From Liquidambar formosana (lineage: Eukaryota; Streptophyta; Magnoliopsida; Saxifragales; Altingiaceae), in contig CM077826.1 in the NCBI GenBank assembly GCA_039720395.1, positions 38,096,790 through 38,160,789 on the forward strand: a DNA stretch of 64,000 nucleotides, read 5' to 3'. Both the position numbers and the translations under genes were made by a program. Shown here piece by piece: positions 24,201 through 36,200 of the stretch (positions are counted from its first letter, which is position 1; each line of letters starts with the position of its first letter). Below the pieces are notes generated by a model. That model did not search any database, had not been told where the DNA came from, and worked only from the letters and a program-made list of their open reading frames with translations.

Positions 24201-27200
24201 TTATTTGACAAGCATTAGGTTGTTTTCTTTTCTATAAATTAGGTTGTAGGCCTCTTGGACATTTTAATAAACTATTCAACAACAATATTTTAGTGTTTTA
24301 GTTAAATTTTCATTGTTCTTGTTTTTCAAAGAAGACGGTGCTCTTCTTTTCTTTCCTTGCGCTATGCCAAGTTGGTATCAGAGCCAACCCCATGGACGTT
24401 GATCAAAGGGAATGAGCAGTTACTTGGGATGCGTTTGAAGCCGTGAAACAATAGTAGATAGCCATGTCACATTAGCAAGAAGTTATAATGGCGCAATTGG
24501 CTGAACAACAGGAGGCTGTCTCACAACTTACACAAGTTGTGACTCATTTGCAGATTCCTTTAACACGATAAGGGATTGCCTGGTGGTGGGAATCCACATG
24601 TGCGTAGGCTTAACCATCAACAATCAATAGAGGCAAGCTTTAAGGCATGACTCTAGTGATAACAAAGATGTGGAAGGGCTCTTGTTGCAACATGGAGATA
24701 GAGGAGTTGGAGCACATGGAGGTAGAGGATTTGATGTGCATGCAGATCGAGGAGTAGGTATGCAGAATTCAGAATTTCTTATAAAGGTGGACCTTTCCTT
24801 CTTTAATGGTTAACGTGACTGGATCTATGAGGTAGAAGGCTTCTTTGATTATATGGGAATCCCAGAGAAGAAGCAGGTAAAGCTTGTCGCTTACAAGTAG
24901 AAGGGGGGAGCCTTTGCCTTTGCCTTTGCCTGGTGCATAGTTATTAAACCCAGACTGGACTGGGTGGACGGTCTGACTGATGAACCGATAAACTGGACCC
25001 CTATTCGGTTCGGGTATGTTAGTGGATCATAAATGCAATCAATCCGGACATAAGCGGCTTAGACCGTTCTAAACCGTGAGTTTTTCATTTGAACCGGTGT
25101 AAACTGGTCTGGTTGGACCGGTTCTCATATTCATGGAGTGACCAAGTGTGTGTAAAAATAAGTCTTTTGCTAACATTGGGAATAGAAATATAAACCTCAT
25201 AGTGCTTGTACAAGTTCTTTACTACTAGACCCTATTCTACTATTTCGAAATAACTCACAACACTAATTATTTAATGTCTAAAATGTACATATTCATTTTT
25301 TATAACTATTCATTTTTTATATATTATTTTTAATTATACAAATGGTCCGACCAGTGATTCGATGTTTGAACCAGTGACCTGGTGTCCCGACCTCTAGACT
25401 GGGTCAATGTCCGGTCCAAGTTTAATAACTATGGCTTGGTGGGAGTGAGCAACCACTGACATTGAGGGGGCAACAATTTCAAGCATGAATTAGGTCCTGG
25501 CCACGAATGAAGAAGTTGTTGGGAGGAGATATTTATTGGCCAATTATGATAAGATTTTATTCGAACAATACTAGAACTGCAAGAAAGGAAATCGTTTGGT
25601 GCAAGTTTATGCCGAGGAGTTTAGTAGATTATTTGTTTGTAATAACTTGGTAGAAGCGACGACGCAACAGGTTGCACGGTTTAATAATGGCTTGTGCCTC
25701 AATATTCACGATAAGGTCATGCTACAAACGACCTATCCCCTTAATGATTCCATTGACTTGGCAACCCGGGTGGAGACACAACTGGAGAGGTTTGTTTTTA
25801 GAAATCAGGTCTTAGGAAGGCCCGCACCACTGCAGTACACTGATTGGAGAAAAGCACCAGTGTGAACTAATACCTAAACCCCTATTGCGAACTAGCCTGT
25901 TATAAACCAGCCTTCTACAAACCATGAAGTGGGAAGTATTAGCACTCAGGGACGACAAGTGGTGGGAGGAAGTAACACTAGGCCCTTGCAGCCAATCCAC
26001 ATGCTCGACCAGCACCTGATAACCGTTGTCACAGTGGTCAACCAGGGCACTGTTCCAATTAGTGTCTAGATTGAGCGTTTGCTAACTTGACCACCCATGA
26101 AGAGTATACTGAACTAGAATGCAATAATGAAGAAGAAGGCTTCATTGGTGAGAACGATGATGCTGGGTATGACTTCGAGGATATAGTTGGAGTAGATGAT
26201 GGGATTTCTTTGGTGGTGTAGCGGTTGTTATATGCCCCAAGGCAGGAGATTGATTCTTAACACCACAATATCTTTAGAAGAAAGTGCACTGAAACAGCAT
26301 GTTTGTGATTTAATTATGGGCAGTGGAAGTACAGAAAATTTTGTGTCATAGGAGATGGTAGAAAAGTTGAACTTGCCAACAGAGCAACATTCCATGCCTA
26401 ACAAAATCAGTTGGATTAAGGAAGTTGGTGGGGTCAAGGTAACAGAACGTTGCAAAATTCCTTTTTCCATTGGCAAAAACTATAAGGATGAAGTTATGTG
26501 TGATGTGGTGGAGATAGATGCCCGTCATATGTTACTTGGGAAGCCATGGTAGTTGGATGTTGATGCACTCCATTGGGGATGAGCTAACACTTCTTCTTTT
26601 ATTAAAGATGGGGTTAAATTTACTTTGGTTCCAATGGGCAAGGATGGTCGATCTAAAGTTCCTACAGAAAAGGGGTAGTCATTTTTACTACTACCAGATG
26701 TTGAGCCTGAAATCAAAGAGAATATTGAGATGCTTTGGTGGTGAAAGGGGAGGATGTTTAACCAATTAGTGTTCCAATTGAGTTGCAGCCATTTATAGAA
26801 TAATTTAGCCTGATTCTCGCTACTTTAAAGCTTCCTAATGGGTAGCCCCCAATGCGGGGTATTTAGCAACACATAGACCTCGTCCCTGGTGCTCATTTGC
26901 CTAATTTTCCCCATTATAGAATGAGTCCAAGGGAGCATGAAATTCTGCAGAAACAAGTAGAAGAAGTGATTCAGAAGGGGTTTGTCCAAGAGAGCATAAG
27001 TCCCTTTGTTGTTTCGGCTTTATTAGTTCCAAAGAAGGATGGTAGTTGACGTATGTGTGTGGATACTAGAGCCGTTAATAAGATTACAGTTAAGTACCGA
27101 TTTCCTATTCCGCAATTGGATTATATGCTTGATATGTTAGAGGGGTCATCGGTATTTTCTAATCTAGATCTAAAAAGCAGTTACCACCTGATCAAAATTA

Positions 27201-30200
27201 CGCTTGGAGACGAGTGGAAGACGACTTTCAAGACCAAAGAAGGCTTGTATGAATGGTTGGTATTGTTTTTCGGCCTATCTAATGCACCCAGTTCTTTCAT
27301 GTGACTTATGAACTGAAACCTTTTATTGGCAATTTTGTTGTAGTCTATTTTGATGATATCAATCAGCATGAGCACTTTCAATACCTTCATTCTGTTCTAC
27401 AAGATCACAGCCTACATGTGAACCTTAAAAAGTGGAGTTTCATGACTGAAAGTTTAATTTTTCTGGGTTATGTGGTTAGTTCTGAAGGTATTAAGGTTGA
27501 TCAAGAGAAGGTTGGAGCAATTCAAGAATGGCCTACTCCAAAGTCAGCCCATGGAGTCTGAAGTTTTCATGGTTTGGCTGCGTTCTAAGAGGCATGGACA
27601 CGGACACGCGACACGGTTACGACACGGACACTCCGATGCGGCAATTTCTAAAAAACCCCCCGACACGACACGGTGGGGATACGGCAATAAATAAATAAAT
27701 AAATATATATATATATATATATAGCATTATAGTTTTATTTTCCAATTGAAAGATAGAGTTTAAAATAAAAATCACATAACAAGCAAGACATTCATAACTT
27801 ATAATGAGACATAAGTACCTAACAACAACATTCAAATATTCAACTAATCCTTCAAAAGTTTTAAACAAGCACATAGCACACTATTATTTTCAATACAAAT
27901 CATCACACCACATCCAACAATCAAATATTCAAATGACATAGAAAGTAGCCCATAAACAAAAAAGAAATAAGCTAAATTTGAGCCAACTTCAATAAGCTAG
28001 CTCAATGTACATCATCATCACTCATCAACTTCCACATCATGGCCTCCTTCGCCTAATATCTCAATCTCTAATTCTGGTTCATCAAGGGTAAGATTTGCAA
28101 TCTCAAGTATCCCAACACCATCAAGTGGATCAAATGCATCTCCCCCAACATCCCACATCTTGCTTTCTCCTTCTTTATATTGTTGAGTTCTCCTAGATAG
28201 AAGTCGAAGATTACTGTGAACAAATACCAAGTCCTCTGCACGTTGTGGAGTCATTTTATTCCTCTTCACTAAGTTTATGAAAGAATAAGTACTCCAATTT
28301 CTCTCAGAATAAGAAGAAGAAGAAGGTTATCCAAGTAACTTAATAGCTAATGCTTGGAGCTTGGGCGTAGAAGCTCCATGGACAACCCACCACAACTTTG
28401 GATCCATGATTCCTCTATCATTCATAGAATCTTGATCACTAAACTCATCTACACAACTAGAGAACTTTCCAAATTCAATGTTGACAAGTCGACACTTATC
28501 CACATTTTGAAACTATCTTTGAAAGCACTTCTTCTTTTCCGTTGTGATATCTAAATCCAAATGTGGTTCAACACGATTCTGACCCCCACAAAGCCATTCC
28601 ATGCTATAATACCTATAACCAAATAATTGAATAAACCAATATCTTATTAAAAGTATCAAAACATAACAATATTTATCAAATTGTCTCTTTTAAATTCAAA
28701 AAGGCATTAAAAATGTTCAAGAATAAGAGGTAGTAACTAGTGACTAGTGATTTACCTAGGGTTCAAGGAATGCGCCATGCAATGAAGTGGTGTATTGTTC
28801 TTTGACCACCTATCAACCAAGATTTTGTGGACTACATCAAAAAAGCTTGATTCCTCAATTTCATGCTTATGTTCATGTCGATATATAGCCACTCCTTACT
28901 TTGTCAATCATATTGTCCCACATATTATACACCACGTGAAGACAAGGCTTATCCATATCAGCAATCCTTAGCATGTCATAGATAGGATCAAGAAAGGAAA
29001 TGATGTAATCAATTTGATCCCACCACAAGTCATCAAGCACTTTATCCTTCACAAATTGTGCTCTCTTTTCATTATCTTCTTTATAAGAAACCCATTGGTC
29101 AGTAATGACCATGCTTTGAAGGCCACGCTTTAGCATGTTAAATCTTTTAAGCATAATAACAACCGAAGCAAAGCGTGTATCCGCAATTGCAAGCATCTTC
29201 AATCTCACAAACTGATTGTAAATAGCAAGTCTCATTGAATGAGTTGTGATGAATACCTTGATAATATTTGCATCTAAAGCAACATCTGTAATCCAATTAC
29301 ATTCAGCAAATGTAATTGCATTAGCTTTAGTATCTTTTGCTGCACAAATGTTTTTGAGAGCTAGATTAAGGGTATGGACAACACATGGTGTCCAAAAGAT
29401 TTGTGGGTATTGGGCTTCAACAAGCAATCCTGCTGATCGACACACAGGAGCATTATCTGTGATTACTTGAATCACATTTTGAGGTCCAACCTCTCCAACG
29501 GTATGTGTGATCAAACTAGCAATGAAGTTCTTGTCTTTGTACTCACCTTGACAATTGATTGCCTTTAAAAACATCGGCCCAACTTCATTCACTGCTATAA
29601 AATTAATGAGAGGTCTCCTTTGTGGGTCACTCCATCCATCACTCACAACACTAATCCCCTTTGATTTCCAAGAGTACTTGATTGGGTCCAACAACCTGTC
29701 AGCATTTTCCCTTTCCCTTTGTAAGAGTGTTGTCCTCAACATGTTGTAACCTGGTGGCACAAAACCACTAAGATTGCTATTACAAGCAAGAGAAAATGCC
29801 TTCACATAATGAGGATTTCTTGCACGCTGGAAAGGCAAACCAGCTGAATAAAACATCCTAGCTATCTCCCGTTGTAACTCTTCTTGAGCATTAAGGTTAA
29901 AGGCTTTCTCCAATGCTGTATTTCCCGTAGCCTTTCTTTTTCTCGGTTCAAAAGCTTCTTGCCTAAACAACCCTGCACTAGAAGATACAGAAACAGACTC
30001 TTGGGATTGGCTACAAGAAGAAGAAGCTAACAAAGGGACTTCTCTGGGCATGGAATTTTTAACCCTTAATTCAGCTTCTTCCACTACTTTTTTCATCTCT
30101 TGAAGATGCAAGTTAGTGACCTTGTCACATTTTCTAATCCCCTGACCACTTATTTTTAACAAATGTGCCATCACCCTAGAATATGATTCCTTGAAAGTTG

Positions 30201-33200
30201 TTTTACAGTAGTTGCATTCGAAAGCTAAGTTTCCTCCACCAGAATCTAATTTTGATAATTTTTTAATATACTTCCAAAGAGGCTTAGTATCATCTTATGG
30301 TTCTGAGTCAACTGAGGGAGTACTATTGCCAGCCCCAGCACTTGAGCGGCTTGATTCATTCGTATTAACAGCAAGGATGCAATTTCATAAACTAGGGTTA
30401 CAGCAGCATCACAGTTTTTTAATTTAAAAATAAAAAAGAGGAGAACGGTTAGGGTTTACCCAAAAACCCATTTTGCAAAAAAATTAGAGGAAAAAAACTG
30501 ATCAATACAAAGAAGAAGAAGTACAGAGAAGAAGAAGAAGAAGATGAAGAAGAAGGAGGAGGAGGAGGAGCAAAAGGAGGAGAGTCGGAGACTTACCTGA
30601 AACAATGGAATGTCGATTGATGAAATCTCCAGGTAAGAGAGCTCTCTGCCTTTCGTCCCTGCTTCTAAATCTCCTCTTTCCCTCTGTCCTTCTCAATCGC
30701 CTCTCTCTCTCTGCTTCGAGGTCTCGATCGCCAGCTCGATCGCTACTGTCTCTCCCTTTCTCTCAGTTTCTCTCTCTTTCTGGTTGGGAACGGCAGCAAG
30801 GGCACGAATTGGGGGAATTGGGGATTAAGTGATTGAAAAAAAAGAATTTTTGGGCTTTTGCAAAATTATCCCTCAATTGTTAAAAAACAACAAAAATTAC
30901 CCCTTTTAAAACAATTTATATTTATAATTCTGACCTCGCCATGTCCCTTCCCGTGTCCCGCACATGTTCTTCCCGTGTCCGAATTTATTTTGATTTATTT
31001 ATTTATTCGACACGTACGGGAAGTGTCGGACATGTGTCGGAGGTGTGTCCATGTCCGACACGTGTCCGACACAGCCACGGCCCTATTTTCAGAGTGTCCA
31101 TGCTTCCTAGGCTGCATTTTTTAGGCACTTTGTGAAGAACTTCAACACTATTGCAGCTCTTTTAACAGATTGTATGAAAAAGAAGCAATTTGAGTAGATT
31201 GCTGCAATAGAGTAGAGTTTTGCATTGCTTAAAGAGAAGCTTACAACAACTCTAGTGTTGGCTTTACCGAACTTTGATAAATTGTTCGAGCTTGATTGTA
31301 ATGCCAATCATTTGGGAATTGGTGTTGTGCTTTCTTAAGAAGGTAGACCAGTGGATTGTTTCAATGAAAAACTCAATGATGCACGAAAGAAGTGGTCTGC
31401 GTATGAGATATGAGGTTGAACTGTATGCCGTTATTCAGGCTTTGCGATAGTAGGAGCATTACTTGGTGCAATGAGAGTTTATTTTGTACACCGATCATGA
31501 GGCCTTCAAGTACATTAATAGCATTGCTTCAATTATCAGAATGCAAGCCTGGTGGGTTGATAGGCTGTAGTCCTTCACTTTTGTTTTGAAGCACAAATCA
31601 GGTCAACAAAATAAAATTGTTGATGCATTAAGTAGGCGTGCTACTTTACTTCTCGCTTTACATAATGAAGTTTGGGGTTTTGAGTATTTTGAAAGAATTA
31701 TATGAAGGTGATGAAGATTTCGATGAAATATGGGCTAAGTGCACACTGGAAAAATTTGGCCCTAAGGATTTTCATATCCAAGATGGTTTCCTTTTCAAAG
31801 GTAATCATCTTTGGATTCCTTGGACTTCCCTTCGTGAGTATCTTATTTGAGAGCTGCATTTTGGTGGTTTGGGAGGACATTTAGGGCGCGATAAAACTAT
31901 TGCACAGGCTGAGGAGCAGTATTAATGGCCACAACTCAAGCACGATGTGGGAAGGTTTGTGTGGCAGTGTTATATTCGTCAAACTATGAAAGGGCAGTCT
32001 CAAAATATAGGTTTGTATACTCCTTTCCTAGTTCCTAATGTGCCTCGAGAGGATGCTTCTATGGATTTTATTGTGGGGCTTCCAAGGACTCAATGCGGGA
32101 TGGACCCTATCATGGTTGTGGTTGACCATTTCTCCAAGATGGTTCACTTCATTTATTGTAAAAAGACTTATGATGCTTCAAGTGTAGCCAACTTGTTTTT
32201 CAAAGAAATAGTTCGTTTACATGGTGTTCCAAAAACCATTACTTTTGATCGTGATAGCAAGTTTCGTAGTAATTTTTGGCGTACTCTGTGGAAGAGACTT
32301 AATACCTATCTTCAGTTTAGTAGGACTTGTCATCTTCATACCGATGGTAGATGGAGTTTATAAACAAAACTTTGGGTAATCTGCTTTGTTGTTATGCTGG
32401 AGATATGTTGAAATGGTAGGATCTTTATTTAGCACAGCCAGAGTTTGCATATAACAATATGGTGAACAGGTCTTCTGGTAAGTCCCTTTTTACCATCGTG
32501 TTCCTACTCATACTTTGGATTTGGTTCCTCTGATGTTAAGAAAAAGTTAGAAGAGGCCAATGCAAAGTATAAGGTAGATGCAGATAAACATCGTCGTTTG
32601 AATGTTTTCCAAGAAGGCAATCAAGTGATAGTTCATCTTTGCAAGGAGAGTTTTCTAGTTGGCATATGTAATAAATTGAAGATAAAGAAAATTGGGTTGT
32701 GCCAGATTCTAAAGAAAATTAATCACAATGCCTATGTTGTTGATATGCCCTTGGAGTTTAATATTTCTAATACCTTCAATGTTAAGGTTTTGTTTGAGTT
32801 TCATCCTTCTAAGCTGTTACTAGTATTGAACTCGGGGGCGAATTGTTTTCAAGCAGGGAAGGAACACTTGGCTGTGAACTACATGGCTTGCTTGGACTGT
32901 GACAAATCTAGCTACTAGCACTAATTGTTTTAAGAAAATTTTATTTTACTTGTTATTTCTTGCAATAGTGGTATTTCCTAATTTTTTTTTTCTTGTTTAC
33001 CAAGTTTACTTGTTTTTCAAGTTTGCTTGTTTGACAAGCATTAGGTTAGTTTCTTTTCTATAAATTAGGTTGTAGGCCTCTTGGCCATTTTAATCAACTA
33101 TTCAATCAACAATATTTTAGTGTTTTAGTTAAATTATCATTGTTCTTGTTTCTCAAAGAAGATGGTGCTCTTCTTTTCTTTCCTTCCGCTATGCCGGTTA

Positions 33201-36200
33201 GGGATAATTGTGGATATGGGCCTAAAGGAAGTCTTGTTAGAAGATACGAGGAATGAAGATAAAACTTCATTTTGGAAAGGAGAATCAACATAACTAATGC
33301 ATAGGCATGCACCCATAAAGAAATGAAAGAAAAAAAAAAAAGAGATGGAACACATTAAATGTCAACATTGGGAAATTGTGAATGAGTTAATTCCTGCAAT
33401 TCTCCTAGATGGAGGAATTGCTATCAAAGGGGATTTAAATGGTCGTTTTAGAAAAAATTATAGAGGATACGAGAGGATAAATGGGATATGGTTGTGAAGC
33501 TAGTTAACAAAATTGGGGGTACAGGAAACAAAAGTAATTTGTCTCAAGTTGTAGAGACATTCCACTAACTTTGCTCACTGAAGATAATGGTTTATGACCT
33601 TATATTATATTGCCGCCATTTGATTTGTATAATCTCTTATGGTAATATACTAATATATACTCATGAACTTAAAATGACCATGATGGCATCAAGTTATTGC
33701 TTGGTTGATTAGACAAATTAAAAGTAGAATAGAGAAACTAACATTTTACAATTTTCGAATTTTTCATTTGATATGGTTAACCGTGTTTGTGCTTTCCAGT
33801 CGTGGGACACAACCTCCATCTCTTTGACGGCGGGCTGTGATCTGTTTATGCGATACGTAACAAGAACTTCAGCTTTAGAATATGAGGACTTTAATTCAGC
33901 TAAATCTCGCTTGATTGAACGTGCAGAAAAGTTTGGGGAGATATCTTGTAAGGTATGTAGGGTTACCATGGCTTTATGAGTTGTCCTTTTTACTGCTGTG
34001 TCATTCCACAATTTATTAGCCATGCAGACATTCATATTGGCATAACAAATTGTCAACTAAGCCATTATCTTGCAGGCACGCAGAATCATTGCAATGCTTA
34101 GTCAAGATTTTATAGTTGATGGTTGTACCATTTTGGTCCATGGTTTCTCCAGAGTTGTCTTGGAAGTTCTGAAGACAGCAGCGCAAAATAAGAAACTCTT
34201 TCGAGTTTTCTGCACAGGTTTTATTTCTAGACACCCTGTTATTTGAAATTTGCATATTTCTATAACTGGATCATATCAAATTCACTACCGTCAAACAAAA
34301 GATCAATTTGTTTCTTGCTTGACCATCCATTTCTTGGTATCATCTTCAAGATCCCCCAGTTTGAAAATTAGCACAATTATCCTAATTGTATATGTTAAGT
34401 TTCCAACCTAAAAGCCTAAACTTTCAAGTAGTGGGCCCAAACAAGTATATGAAGACATGTTAGACTCGATATTTAATCGATGTGGGATATGGGACTTCCC
34501 AATACTCCCCTTCACGTGCAGGCCGAATACAATAGAAACGGGCTTGTCATGTGGATAACAAAGATGGGCTCACAAACGAAACGAACCTAGGAACAACATG
34601 CTCTAATTCCATGTTAAGTCTCCAACCATAAAGCCTAAACTTATAAGTAGAGGGCCCAAATAGGTATATAAAGCAATGTTAGAGTTTTTAATTAACTAAT
34701 GCGAGATATGGTTTTTTCCAACACTCCTCACGTGCAGGAACAACATAGAAATGGGCATGTCACGTAGACAACACGGGCTCACAAATGAAAGGACCCAAGA
34801 ACAACAATAACAATAATGGGCTTTGATATCATGTTTAGTTTCCAACCTTACAGCCTAAGCTGATAGGTGGAGGACCCAAATAGGTATATATGGGATGTGG
34901 GACTTTCCAACACTCTCTCTCACTTGCAGGCCTAACAAGACAACAACGGGACTATCATGTGGGCAACAAATACGCTATATTAAAAATAAAATAAAAAATA
35001 AAAAAAAGGATATGCTTTGATACCATATTAAGTTTCTAACCTAAAAGCCTAAGATTTCAAGTGGATGGCTCAAACTGGTATATAAAGACATGTTAGACTC
35101 GATATTTAAACGATGTGGGATGTGGGACTTGCCAACAATATACTTAGTGTATTATATATTTATTTATTTTTGACAATTGAGAGAATCAGGCCAAAGTACT
35201 GGATAATGATTTTTTGTACTTTTGAGTTCTGAGTTATGATTATCCACTAGGCATGATGCCTTCCTCAAGAAATACGAACTCATCTAGCATGGAGTCTGAC
35301 CCTCCCTTCCATTGGCATAATTTATCATGATATTGTTTCATATCATAGCTGTTGTCTCCAGCATGGTTCAAAGTCTCTGTCTCGATTGTTGTCGCATTTC
35401 GGTCTTGGTCATCTGATCTCATCTATCTCATCGCGTTTCGGATGAGATGTAACTGTACGCATTAGAGAATGTTTTAAAAAATTCAAAAAAATTATAGAAA
35501 AATCAGAAAAAATAAATAGGATAATCATAATATGGTTAAAAATATCAAAACTGGCCCTAGCGCTACTCTAACTTGAAAATACACTACAATTAGGTTTTAC
35601 ATACCTAAAATAAACCCACACAACACAAATAAACATAATATATCAATGACCAAGTATATGTTTTGATCGATGGGCATTCAATAAGACTTTATTTTAAAAA
35701 AAATAAAACCCTACTATATACTTGATTCGTTCTCAGATATTGTCTCGCCCCTGAACGAGACTAGGTTAACCTAGTGAGATCTTGTCCATCTCGAACAAGA
35801 CTTTGAACCATGTTTTGTAGCTATTGGATTATTGATTCATTTTTCCACTTTCAACTAATCCAATTGTATTACCTCTGATTAAATTCGCATGCTCTAAAAT
35901 GCAGAGGGAAGGCCTGACAGGACAGGATTACGACTGTCTAATGAGCTGGCTAAGCTTGATGTTCCTGTGAAGCTACTAATTGACTCTGCAGTGGCATATA
36001 CTATGGATGAGGTCGACATGGTATTTGTTGGGGCAGATGGAGTGGTCGAAAGTGGAGGTATAATTAACATGATGGGAACATACCAAATTGCATTGGTGGC
36101 TCACAGCATGAACAAACCAGTTTATGTGGCTGCTGAAAGCTACAAGGTATGTTGAATATTTACATTCAGCCCACTCTTTTGGTCATATAGTATATAAAAT

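Larger units (their letters stand above)
24392..33196 (+). mobile_element. Degenerate Ty3/gypsy element in eIF2B intron 1
   Basis: Internal region and 3' LTR of the intronic element. Order of remains: gag (about 24392-26060, including a decayed zinc knuckle near 26020-26055 and an inserted MITE); aspartic protease region (about 26270-26550; MEVEK-type start lost, the usual DSG appears as GSG, and an [10 protein letters not shown] end is kept); reverse transcriptase (about 26900-27575 with [12 protein letters not shown] and YFDDI); a 3.5-kb hAT insertion; reverse transcriptase end and RNase H (31118-31640); integrase (about 31850-32420, with [22 protein letters not shown] and [14 protein letters not shown]); C-terminal tail (32598-32860). 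The order PR-RT-RH-INT defines Ty3/gypsy. Many stops and frame breaks make it inactive. Confidence 0.9.
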
